Shown here one piece after another: positions 16,701 through 23,563 of a stretch of DNA of 64,000 bases. Numbering within the stretch: the stretch's first letter is position 1; each line of letters begins with the position of its first letter. This DNA is from Thiothrix sp. (GTDB lineage Bacteria > Pseudomonadota > Gammaproteobacteria > Thiotrichales > Thiotrichaceae). Under the pieces are notes generated by a model. That model made no database searches. It saw only the letters and a program-made list of their open reading frames with translations, and had not been told where the DNA came from. The stretch lies in assembly GCF_028714775.1 (NCBI RefSeq), contig NZ_JAQTLS010000003.1, forward strand, positions 62,001-126,000, in the 5' to 3' direction. The translations under genes were made by a program, and so were the position numbers.

Positions 16701-18260
16701 CAACTGGTGGGTTTTCTCTATCAGCAGCAATTCAAAGATACCAAGCTGGCAGCACAACTCACCCAACTGGAATTGCCCAATCTGATGGCCTACTTACGCA
16801 TCTTGGTACAAACGGTAGCAAGCGGGCAAGCCGCAGCGGAAACTCTCGCTGACAAGACAGACAACATTGAGACATTGCTTGCACAACTCAACCAACCGCA
16901 GGCACTGGCTGAAGTGGTATGCATACGCCAGAAAGCTGCCCAACACCTGAGTGAGTGGAGCCATGCGCGTTACCGAAACGAAAATCAGAACATTGAGAGA
17001 CTGTTACAGCAAGGGACATTGCAACCAGCATATGAAGCTGCACTAGCTCTGTTGCAGCAATGCCAGCAAGCTGGGAAACAGGCATATACGGGAGCAGATT
17101 ATGATCTAGCATCAGCCTATTTTACTCTAGGTAGGATATTGAAAACTATCGGTGTTGCGGATCAAGCTAAAACCTATTTACAAGAAGCACAATTGCGTTT
17201 TGATATACTCGGCGATGAGGGGAAAGGAATGGCTTATGTAGCTCTCAGTGAACAAGGCGATTGCCTTCGTGATATGGGACAAATGACCGCTGCCGTAGAT
17301 GCTTATGAGAAGTCGATTCAATGTGGCGAACAACAAAAGAACATACGTCATGTTGCAGCAGTGAAGTTCCAGCTTGCTACAACTTGTATGCTCCAAAAAC
17401 GCTATAAGGATGCCCTAAAAGGCTATCAAGCAGCATTGGAGCTATTTACACAGTTGGATGAACCCTCTGCCATAGGAGGTATTTGGTATCAGATTGGCAT
17501 GGTGCATTGGCAGTTAGGGGATTATCCACAGACTGAGCAGGCATATAGGCAGGCGCTTTCCATTCAAGTAACTCACTGCTTAGAATTGGACAAAGCGGCA
17601 AGTTTAGGTGCATTGGGCAGCTTGTATGATGACTGGGATCGATTAGAACAAGCCGTAAGCTTTTCCCAGCAGGCAATAGATTTGTACGTGTTGTTGAGGG
17701 ATCAGTATCATGAAGGTGTTATTCGCGGCAATCTTGCTGGTACTTTGGTCAAGTTAGGAAGTTACGATGAAGCTCGATTGGAATTACAACAAGCTCTTCA
17801 GTGTAAGCAGAAGATTGGTAGTACCTCTGATCTTTGGAAAACATGGGGTGTTCTGTACGATTTGGAGCTGGCTAGCGGCAACCCACAAGCAGTGCAGAAA
17901 GCACGACAACAGGTGCTAGAAGCATACCTAACTTATCGACGAGGTGGAGGGGAAATCCATTCTGGGGCAGAGCATCTGTGCTTGCTCGTTGGAGAAGTGT
18001 TGAAGCAGAAGGGGGATACAACAGAAATTAAACAGGTGATTAATCAATTATTGAGGAAAGACGATTGGGATAAGAAGTTTCTAAGTCAATTACAAGTCAT
18101 TCTTGCCGGGGAACGAAATTTGGCTTTAGTTGATGATGAGACTTTGCATTATCAGTCAGCGGTTGAGCTTTTGCTATTGTTGGAAGGGTTGCGGGAAGCG
18201 GGGTTGGATTCCCCGCTGCCGAAAAAAAAATCGTGGTTTAAGCGATTATTTGGGCGGTAA
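13791..18260 (+). CDS. TIR-CHAT-NB-ARC-TPR protein, putative immune sensor
   Basis: 1489 residues from the ATG at 13791 (MSAKHIFISHAS); the upstream extension of the frame overlaps msrB and is not coding. Domains in order: TIR (1-135), with FISHASADD, the WADSRN loop and SAWVRKE, whose Glu is at the NADase catalytic position; a linker; CHAT caspase-like protease (about 360-600), with His in HFDGHG and Cys in FLEACQTA; NB-ARC ATPase (about 620-900), with P-loop GQGGAGKTT, VLIVVDNVEALL and MLFTTRE; TPR repeats (about 1070-1420) as the likely sensor; and a basic end (KKKSWFKRLFGR). Two GC-rich repeat elements are embedded in frame. STAND proteins with TIR or CHAT effectors are known in bacterial defence; an anti-phage role is inferred. 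Confidence 0.88.
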   Translation: MSAKHIFISHASADDAFVKELRIKLELLGLTVWADSRNLVAGNKLAPEIEQAIRDAQHFIAVLSPRTINSAWVRKEIRLAEQSKLDVIPLLLPGIETSALSMWFDEEPLGVKIELDPGKLDEALPRILAALGERLPDDLPQEQQVENKPLAELLLKLTRPSLSLVGASPAGDSSASGESPAGLAPTGGTVLSAEAELVFYPADLSKEREVTSRPFRFTAPIGQIEQDELRWYLEDYLHWPVGLFRERAQRTEVQLPQWGAKLLAAVLDKTECQAVKAAWHNTRTESERLFSVLVETALLEDASDAEKANANTAASRLQSLPWELLHDGKGYVSDGKYPVRIRRRLPNYDQKPPSITQLPIRILLLSPRPEQDGVGYIDHRASALPLVEGVATLGELVQVSVLTPPTLGALEKELRRASEAGKPYHVVHFDGHGVYDQQHGLGALCFEDPQDSHELKNRRMQLVHADTLAALLRDYRIPLVFLEACQTAQTDTDPSASVAAKLLEEGIASVVAMSHSVLVATARRFVTQFYRTLAEGQRIGKAMLAGQTELMRDTFRLPIAGAGDLHLQDWFVPILYQEQHDPQLFARLPSATAQLMTAQQRQTRLGRLPEPPPHSFIGRSRELLQVERLLEQQPYAVLRGQGGAGKTTLAVELARWLVQSRRFERCAFVSVEQYTHPDYVLEQLLQQLVNPNHNFAAEYASDTDKALQAIRRVLENERVLIVVDNVEALLADEGNVGAVLQLLSKLLNPPSPTLPPQGGQGARMLFTTREPLPAPFHHTAREIVLGALSVTDAKALVMQVMNNEGLHLRHDDQGNTPQEVDDLVGSVGCHARALVLLARELAQRGVKATTANVRAIMQELEQRHPRQRELSLFASVELSLRRLSPEVREQIAGLAVFQDGGNYAALVQVLDVDTDQVVIIIKALIEVGLAQPIGDYGYIRLDPALPATLDLGLTAQQREGYRQRWREVMGQLVGFLYQQQFKDTKLAAQLTQLELPNLMAYLRILVQTVASGQAAAETLADKTDNIETLLAQLNQPQALAEVVCIRQKAAQHLSEWSHARYRNENQNIERLLQQGTLQPAYEAALALLQQCQQAGKQAYTGADYDLASAYFTLGRILKTIGVADQAKTYLQEAQLRFDILGDEGKGMAYVALSEQGDCLRDMGQMTAAVDAYEKSIQCGEQQKNIRHVAAVKFQLATTCMLQKRYKDALKGYQAALELFTQLDEPSAIGGIWYQIGMVHWQLGDYPQTEQAYRQALSIQVTHCLELDKAASLGALGSLYDDWDRLEQAVSFSQQAIDLYVLLRDQYHEGVIRGNLAGTLVKLGSYDEARLELQQALQCKQKIGSTSDLWKTWGVLYDLELASGNPQAVQKARQQVLEAYLTYRRGGGEIHSGAEHLCLLVGEVLKQKGDTTEIKQVINQLLRKDDWDKKFLSQLQVILAGERNLALVDDETLHYQSAVELLLLLEGLREAGLDSPLPKKKSWFKRLFGR
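14282..14348. repeat. REPIN-like perfect inverted repeat inside the TIR-CHAT gene
   Basis: Two 27-nt arms (14282-14308 and 14322-14348) are exact reverse complements with a 13-nt loop. The outer end TGTAGGAGC and inner palindrome CCAGCCCTGCTGG resemble REP/REPIN elements spread by RAYT transposases. The element lies in frame and encodes an Ala/Gly/Ser/Pro-rich linker between the TIR and the middle region. Confidence 0.85.
16028..16079. repeat. GC-rich repeat fragment inside the TIR-CHAT gene
   Basis: The stretch with AACCCCCCATCCCCGACCC, CTTCCCCCGCAAGGGGGGC and GGGAGCAAGA is related to the intergenic family B repeats. It lies in the NB-ARC domain coding region, just before MLFTTRE, and adds a Pro-rich loop (LNPPSPTLPPQGGQGA) without breaking the frame. 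Confidence 0.7.
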
Positions 18261-18261
18261 A

Positions 18262-18371
18262 ACCGCTGAAGAAACCCATCCCCAGTTCTTCCCTTATCAA
18301 GTAAGGGAGCAAGAGGTAGCACGCATTCTTGCTCCTCCCCTGACAAGGGGAGGCTGGGAGGGGTTTCTTCT
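18262..18371. repeat. Intergenic inverted repeat, family B (paired)
   Basis: Facing arms: GAAACCCATCCCCAGTTCTT near 18271, and CTCCCCTGACAAGGGGAGGC with GGGAGGGGTTTCTTC ending at 18371. Between them are GGGAGCAAGAGG and TCTTGCTCC. The same design occurs at 40645-40745. It lies between the TIR-CHAT gene and the PIN gene and may stabilise or end transcripts. Confidence 0.7.
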
Positions 18372-18413
18372 GCGTAGCATCGGTTCCTTGTTTTCTCTGA
18401 TATACTGACCATC

Positions 18414-18851
18414 ATGAAGCTATACCTTGACAACTGTTGCCTGAACAGACCATTTGATGACCAGTCCGACCCGCGCATCCATCTGGAAGCTGAGGCAGTC
18501 AAAACTATCCTATCGTTATGCGAAGAAGGAACATGGGCATTGGTCAGCAGCGACGTGCTGGCTTTTGAAATCAACAACGCGCCTGACATGCAACGTAGCA
18601 ATATCCTGCAACTGATGAGCAAATTATCGGTCGAATCTATTCCACTGACTGAAGCCATCCGCCAGCAGGCAAACGTCTACGCAGCCGCAGGCTTACAGAC
18701 ATTTGACGCATTGCATCTGGCAAGCGCAGAGGGAAAAGTGGATATTTTCCTGACAACAGACGACAAGTTTCGCAAGAAAGCACAACAGATTCCGGGTTTG
18801 CCTCTCAAGGTAGCTAACCCGTTACTCTGGCTAGAAGAGGTATTACCATGA
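18414..18851 (+). CDS. PIN-domain protein, probable toxin RNase
   Basis: 145 residues. The acidic PIN residues are visible: Asp in LYLDNCCLNRPFDD, Glu in DVLAFEI, Asp in FDALHLASAE and the LTTDDKF pair. PIN proteins bind Mg or Mn and cut RNA; most act as VapC-type toxins. The stop overlaps the ATG of a 66-residue gene by 4 nt, which could be its partner in toxin-first order. Confidence 0.8.
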   Translation: MKLYLDNCCLNRPFDDQSDPRIHLEAEAVKTILSLCEEGTWALVSSDVLAFEINNAPDMQRSNILQLMSKLSVESIPLTEAIRQQANVYAAAGLQTFDALHLASAEGKVDIFLTTDDKFRKKAQQIPGLPLKVANPLLWLEEVLP

Positions 18852-19048
18852 GCATCACCAGAACCTACCAAACCGAACAAGAAATCCAGCGGCAAGCACT
18901 CCAAGCCCTGCGCAATAGCCTTGGCGTAGTCGGGCTAATCCGCTTCATGCAGCAATACGATAAAGGCCACGGCAACTACACGCTAGACCGTCAGGCATGG
19001 CAGCAATCTTATTCCGTCGATAGCCTGTTTGCTGCTATCAAAGGCTAA
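18848..19048 (+). CDS. Small protein coupled to PIN gene, possible antitoxin
   Basis: 66 residues, start overlapping the PIN stop (ATGA). No DNA-binding motif is obvious. The sequence has a helical N-terminal half rich in Gln and an aromatic C-terminal part (DRQAWQQSYSVDSLFAAIKG). The antitoxin role is inferred only from coupling and size. Confidence 0.5.
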   Translation: MSITRTYQTEQEIQRQALQALRNSLGVVGLIRFMQQYDKGHGNYTLDRQAWQQSYSVDSLFAAIKG

Positions 19049-19071
19049 TGCCAAACGCTGCTCAGGACAAA

Positions 19072-19113
19072 CCCCCGCCCCTCCCCTGATAAGGGGAGGT
19101 TGGGAGGGGTTTC
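19072..19113. repeat. Intergenic inverted repeat, family B (single arm)
   Basis: CCCCTCCCCTGATAAGGGGAGG followed by TTGGGAGGGGTTTCTT lies between the small PIN-partner gene and the maeB stop. It may act as a shared 3' hairpin for the two convergent units. Confidence 0.7.
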
Positions 19114-21384
19114 TTACTTCCGGCTAACCGCCTCCACCCCCGCGAACGCTGCCATATTCACAATCCCGCGCACGGTGGTACTTTCCGTTAGGATATGCGC
19201 GGGGTAATTCGTCCCCACCAGCATCGGCCCGACCGGCAAGCCATCCGCCAGCATTTTGGTCATGTTGTAAGCGATATTCGCCGAGTTCAAATCCGGGCAC
19301 ACCAGCAAATTCGCTTCGCCTTCAAACGCCGCGCCTTTGAACAAGCGGTCACGGGTTTCTTGCGACAGCGCCGCGTCGGCGTGCATTTCGCCTTCCACCA
19401 GTAAATCCGGGTGCTTTTCACGCAAAATTGCCAGTGTCTTGCGCAATTTGTCGGAATGCACGTTCATGCGGCTGCCGAAGTTAGAATGTGACAGCAACGC
19501 GGCTTTCGGCTCCATACCAAAACCTGCCACCAGTTCCGCTGCCAGCGCGGTGTTGTCAGCAAGCTGTTCGGCGGTTGGGTCTTCGTTGACGTGGGTGTCG
19601 GTCATGAAATACGTGCCGTTTTTGAGGATCAGCATGGTGACAGCCGCAACATCGGTGAGGCCGGGGCGAGCGCCAATCAGGTCGCGGATGTAGTGCAAAT
19701 GCGAAATGAAGTTGCCTTCCACCCCGCAAATCATCGCGTCAGCATCGCCACAACGCACCATCACCGCCGCAATCTGCGTGGTACGCGCCGTCATCACCCG
19801 GCGGCTGTAAGTCGGCGTCACACCTTTGCGGCACATGACAGCGTAATGTTCTGCCACATGGCGTTCGTAATCGGGGTTATTGCGCGGGTCAACCACGGTG
19901 ATGTTTTCACCGATTTTCAGGCGCAAGTCGTAGGCTTCGATATTGCGTTGGATCAGCTCAGGGTTGCCCAACAAAATCGGTTTGCAAATGCCATCGTCCA
20001 CCAATTGCTGCACCGCATTAATGACGCGCTGCGATTCACCTTCGGCAAACACAATGCGTTGCGGGTTGCGCTTCGCCTTTTCAAACACTGGCTTCATGGT
20101 CATGCCGGAGCGGAACACGAAGCTTTCCAGTTGGCGTTCATACGCCTCGAAATCGGTAATCGGACGGGTAGCAACCCCGCTTTCCATCGCTGCTCTGGCG
20201 ACACGCGGCGGGATGATGGTCATCAAACGCGGGTCAAACGGCTTGGGGATCAGGTATTCGCGCCCGAAGTGGAATTCCGCACCGCCATACGCCGAGACCA
20301 CCACGTCGGAGGCTTCGCGCATGGCAAGGTCGCCAATTGCTTCGACCACCGCGATTTTCATCGCTTCGTTGATTTCGGTTGCGCCAACATCCAACGCGCC
20401 CCGGAACAGGAACGGGAAGCACAGCACGTTGTTCACTTGGTTGGGGTAATCGCTGCGCCCGGTGGCAACAATCGCGTCGGAACGCACTTCGTAAATCAAT
20501 TCGGGGCGGATTTCTGGCTCAGGGTTGGCGAGTGCGAGGATGAGGGGGTTTTCCGCCATCACCTTCACATGATGCTGTTTCAACACGCGCGGCGCGGACA
20601 AACCGAGGAATACGTCCACGCCATCCATCACATCATCCAAGGTACGGGCATCGGTGTCGATCGCATAAGCGGCATTGTACGGGTTCATTTCTTCGACCCG
20701 GCCTTTGTAGATGATGCCGAAACGGTCGTTGACGACGATGTTTTCCTTTTTCAGCCCCATTTCCACCAGCAAGTTCATGCAGGCAATCGCTGCCGCACCC
20801 GCGCCGGAACACACGAATTTCACGTCTTCGATCTTCTTGCCTGCGACACGCAAACCGTTACGGATCGCGGCTGCCACGCAAATCGCAGTGCCGTGTTGGT
20901 CATCGTGGAACACCGGGATTTTCATCATGGCTTTGAGGCGTTTTTCCACCTCAAAACACTCCGGCGCTTTAATGTCTTCCAGATTGATGCCGCCGAAAGT
21001 GGGTTCCAGCAGGCTGATCGCGTCCACCAAACGGTCTACGTCTAGGGTGTCCATTTCGATGTCGAAGGCATTCACACCCGCGAATTTCTTGAACAATACC
21101 GCCTTGCCTTCCATGACGGGTTTGGAGGCGAGTGCGCCAATTGAACCCAAGCCCAGCACCGCCGTGCCGTTGGAAATGACCGCCACCAAATTGCCCCGGC
21201 TGGTGTAATCCGCCGCACACGCGGGGTCAGCCGCAATCGCAAGGCTTGCCGCCGCCACGCCGGGGGAATACGCCAGTGCCAAATCGCGCTGGTTCGCCAT
21301 GTTTTTGGTGGGGGTGACTTCGAGTTTGCCCGGTTGCGGGAAGCGGTGGTAGTCGAGTGCGGCTTGGTCTAGTTCGTCTTTCAT
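19114..21384 (-). CDS. maeB: NADP-dependent malic enzyme with phosphotransacetylase-like domain
   Basis: 756 residues, matching E. coli MaeB (759). The malic enzyme half (1-430) has the YSPGVAAAS motif, VFHDDQHGTAI, and the Rossmann segment FVCSGAGAAAIAC. The C-terminal half is phosphate acetyltransferase-like (VFAEGESQRVINA), a regulatory domain in this family. The enzyme oxidatively decarboxylates malate to pyruvate with NADP. Its position next to dctPQM fits use of imported C4-dicarboxylates. Confidence 0.95.
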   Translation of the reverse strand: MKDELDQAALDYHRFPQPGKLEVTPTKNMANQRDLALAYSPGVAAASLAIAADPACAADYTSRGNLVAVISNGTAVLGLGSIGALASKPVMEGKAVLFKKFAGVNAFDIEMDTLDVDRLVDAISLLEPTFGGINLEDIKAPECFEVEKRLKAMMKIPVFHDDQHGTAICVAAAIRNGLRVAGKKIEDVKFVCSGAGAAAIACMNLLVEMGLKKENIVVNDRFGIIYKGRVEEMNPYNAAYAIDTDARTLDDVMDGVDVFLGLSAPRVLKQHHVKVMAENPLILALANPEPEIRPELIYEVRSDAIVATGRSDYPNQVNNVLCFPFLFRGALDVGATEINEAMKIAVVEAIGDLAMREASDVVVSAYGGAEFHFGREYLIPKPFDPRLMTIIPPRVARAAMESGVATRPITDFEAYERQLESFVFRSGMTMKPVFEKAKRNPQRIVFAEGESQRVINAVQQLVDDGICKPILLGNPELIQRNIEAYDLRLKIGENITVVDPRNNPDYERHVAEHYAVMCRKGVTPTYSRRVMTARTTQIAAVMVRCGDADAMICGVEGNFISHLHYIRDLIGARPGLTDVAAVTMLILKNGTYFMTDTHVNEDPTAEQLADNTALAAELVAGFGMEPKAALLSHSNFGSRMNVHSDKLRKTLAILREKHPDLLVEGEMHADAALSQETRDRLFKGAAFEGEANLLVCPDLNSANIAYNMTKMLADGLPVGPMLVGTNYPAHILTESTTVRGIVNMAAFAGVEAVSRK

Positions 21385-21591
21385 AGCGGTGGTTATCCTA
21401 AAGCAGTTATCAAAACGCGACCGACCCCCGACACCAATGGAAAATCGTGCCGACTGGGGCTAACGCGCTATTCTTCGTCTAACTGGGTGAGCGTGCGTAC
21501 TTTATTCTTGGCTTCGATATTACCTGAGTTTTTTACTCTGCGGTAAATGTTTATGATGGATTTGCACGGGCAATGCGTTTCACCCAGCAGC

Positions 21592-21638
21592 GGCGGAAAT
21601 CCGCCACCTTCACAACCGCGTTCTGGCGGAATACCGCC
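21592..21638 (+). promoter_or_regulatory. Tandem dyads, candidate DctD enhancer sites
   Basis: GGCGGAAATCCGCC (21592-21605) and GGCGGAATACCGCC (21625-21638) are inverted repeats of the form GGCGG-N4-CCGCC. Their centres are 33 bp apart, about three helical turns, and roughly 133-166 bp upstream of the predicted dctP start site. Rhizobial dctA has two tandem DctD sites in a comparable place. The dctD gene is in this window. Confidence 0.7.
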
Positions 21639-21737
21639 GTCTGTCGGCTACCCTTTCGTTTTTCAGTACTCATAGCCATCACAACAACCAATTGATTCAC
21701 AATGATATTAATCAAAAATCCTAAAAACCATCAGCAC

Positions 21738-21754
21738 TTGGCACGTTTCTTCCA
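21738..21754 (+). promoter_or_regulatory. Sigma-54 promoter for dctPQM
   Basis: TTGGCACG-TTTC-TTCCA matches the -24 element exactly and the -12 element with one change (TTCC for TTGC), with the correct 10-nt gap between the GG and GC positions. It is about 45 nt upstream of the dctP ATG. DctD is a sigma-54 activator, which supports the call. Confidence 0.75.
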
Positions 21755-21799
21755 ATACAACTGGGGTGATTAACCCACCCGTTTATTGGAGAGAGAGAA

Positions 21800-22798
21800 A
21801 TGAAAAAGACATTATTAACCCTGACGACTGCCGTTATGCTCGGCCTTTCCAGCCTGTACGCCTACGCTGCTGACCCCATTGTGATCAAGTTCAGCCACGT
21901 GGTTGCGCCCGATACACCAAAGGGCAAAGCAGCAGAAAAGTTCAAAGCACTGGCGGAAGAAAAGACCAAAGGCGCGGTCAAGGTTGAAGTTTACCCGAAC
22001 AGTACCCTCTACAAAGACAAGGAAGAAATGGAAGCCCTGCAAATGGGTGCGGTACAAATGCTCGCGCCATCACTGGCGAAATTCGGCCCACTGGGAGTGA
22101 AAGAGTTTGAAGCATTCGACCTGCCGTACATTTTCGACGGTTACGATGCACTGCACAAAGTTACCCAAGGCGAAGTCGGCAAAAGCCTGCTGGCGAAATT
22201 GGAACCTAAAGGCGTGAAAGGCTTGGCGTACTGGGACAACGGTTTCAAAATCATGAGTGCCAATAAGCCGCTGAAAACCACGGATGATTACAAGGGTCTG
22301 AAGATGCGCATCCAATCTTCCAAAGTGCTGGAAGCTGAAATGCGGGCGCTGGGTGCAAACCCACAAGTTATGCCGTTCTCTGAAACCTACCAAGCGCTGC
22401 AAACCGGCGTTGTCGACGGTACGGAAAACCCACCTTCCAACCTTTACACCCAGAAAATGCATGAAGTGCAGAAGAATGCCTCCGTCACTAACCACGGTTA
22501 CTTAGGCTATGCGGTCATCGCCAACAAAGCTTTCTGGGACGGCCTGCCTGCTGAAACCCGCACCGGATTGGAAGAAGCGCTGAAAGAATCCACCGATTTC
22601 GCCAACCAAATTGCCAAGGAAGAAAACGACAAGGCACTGGAAGCCGTGAAAGCCTCCGGCAAAACCGAAGTTTATGTCCCGACCGAAGACGAAATCAAAG
22701 CCCTGAAAGCTGCCCTGCTGCCAGTACACGACGAAATGGCTGAGCGCATCGGCAAAGACCTGATTGACTCCATCAAGAAGGCAACAGAAGCGAAGTAA
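21800..22798 (+). CDS. dctP: TRAP transporter substrate-binding protein DctP
   Basis: 332 residues with a clear signal peptide (MKKTLLTLTTAVMLGLSSLY... cut after AYA). The mature protein is a DctP-family periplasmic receptor (IVIKFSHVVAPDTPKG start; the conserved Arg for carboxylate binding is in GLKMRIQSS). It captures C4-dicarboxylates such as malate, succinate or fumarate and passes them to DctQM. The substrate is inferred from the family and from the dctBD and maeB neighbours. Confidence 0.93.
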   Translation: MKKTLLTLTTAVMLGLSSLYAYAADPIVIKFSHVVAPDTPKGKAAEKFKALAEEKTKGAVKVEVYPNSTLYKDKEEMEALQMGAVQMLAPSLAKFGPLGVKEFEAFDLPYIFDGYDALHKVTQGEVGKSLLAKLEPKGVKGLAYWDNGFKIMSANKPLKTTDDYKGLKMRIQSSKVLEAEMRALGANPQVMPFSETYQALQTGVVDGTENPPSNLYTQKMHEVQKNASVTNHGYLGYAVIANKAFWDGLPAETRTGLEEALKESTDFANQIAKEENDKALEAVKASGKTEVYVPTEDEIKALKAALLPVHDEMAERIGKDLIDSIKKATEAK

Positions 22799-22804
22799 GA
22801 CGAA

Positions 22805-22920
22805 GAATTCCCCTCACCCCCTAGCCCCCTCTCCCTCAAGGGGCGAGGGGGAACAAGAAAAAACACGTTTTTTAGCCCCTCTCCCCTTGAGGGAGAGGGG
22901 TTGGGGTGAGGGGTTCTTAA
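22805..22920. repeat. Intergenic inverted repeat, family A (paired)
   Basis: Two arms face each other between dctP and dctQ: CCCCTCACCCCCTAGCCCCC with CTCAAGGGGCGAGGGGG, then CCCCTCTCCCCTTGAGGGAG with GGGGTTGGGGTGAGGGG. Strong stems here could stabilise the dctP mRNA and lower dctQM expression, a common arrangement for binding-protein operons. Confidence 0.8.
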
Positions 22921-22942
22921 ATACATTTTGGAGGAGAAATGT

Positions 22943-23563
22943 ATGAAATGGCTTGACCGTCTTGAGGAAATTTTCATTACAGCGCTGATTGCCGTCGCCA
23001 CACTGGTGATTTTCGCTGCTGTTGTCCACCGTTACCTGTCGGGGCTGCATTTAGGAGCCGTACAGGACTTTTTATTGAGCATCCATTTCAGTTGGGCGCA
23101 GGAACTGTGCATCATCCTGTTTGTGTGGATGGCGAAATTCGGCGCGGCTTACGGCGTGCGCCAAGGGATTCACGTGGGGGTCGATGTACTGGTAAACCGT
23201 TTGGCTCCCGATAATCGCCGCATCATGGTTATGGTAGCACTCGCTGCTGGGGTTTTGTTTACTGGCATTGTCGCCATTTTGGGCGCTCGTATGGTGTGGG
23301 AAAACGGGCTGGCGTATGTGGCGCTGAACATGCTGGGTATGGATGTTGGCAACCACTACGAAGGCCCGACCACGCCTGATCTGGAATGGCCGACATGGGC
23401 GGTGTATCTGGCAGTGCCGTTGGGTTCGTCGTTGATGTCGTTCCGGTTTATGCAAGTGCTGGCGAATTTCTGGCGCACGGGCGATTTGCCCCACCATGAC
23501 CACGGTCATGTGGATGGGCTGGATGACGTTGAACCCTTCCCTGTCGTGGAGCAAAAACCATGA
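22943..23563 (+). CDS. dctQ: TRAP transporter small membrane subunit DctQ
   Basis: 206 residues from the ATG at 22943, preceded by GGAGGAG at 22930-22936; an upstream in-frame TTG lies before this ribosome site and is rejected. Four membrane helices are visible, starting LEEIFITALIAVATLVIFAAVV. It joins DctM to form the Na+-coupled membrane part. A His/Asp-rich tail (HHDHGHVDG) is unusual. The stop overlaps dctM (ATGA). Confidence 0.9.
   Translation: MKWLDRLEEIFITALIAVATLVIFAAVVHRYLSGLHLGAVQDFLLSIHFSWAQELCIILFVWMAKFGAAYGVRQGIHVGVDVLVNRLAPDNRRIMVMVALAAGVLFTGIVAILGARMVWENGLAYVALNMLGMDVGNHYEGPTTPDLEWPTWAVYLAVPLGSSLMSFRFMQVLANFWRTGDLPHHDHGHVDGLDDVEPFPVVEQKP

Larger units (their letters stand above)
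21385..21799 (+). promoter_or_regulatory. maeB/dctP control region
   Basis: 415 nt between divergent genes without a convincing gene. It holds two tandem dyads (21592-21638), an AT-rich segment with TTGATT...AATCAA, and a -24/-12 promoter (21738-21754). The dctP ribosome site is GGAGAGAG just before 21800. I see no separate maeB promoter with confidence. Confidence 0.7.

Noticed and set aside
19591-21045. A 484-codon plus-strand frame opposite maeB
   Set aside because: Antisense shadow of a well-conserved gene; composition (His/Arg/Gln-rich) and lack of family features are typical of such shadows.
21551-21673. A 40-residue basic ORF on the minus strand between maeB and dctP
   Set aside because: No ribosome site, and the stretch is better explained by the two DctD-like dyads it overlaps.
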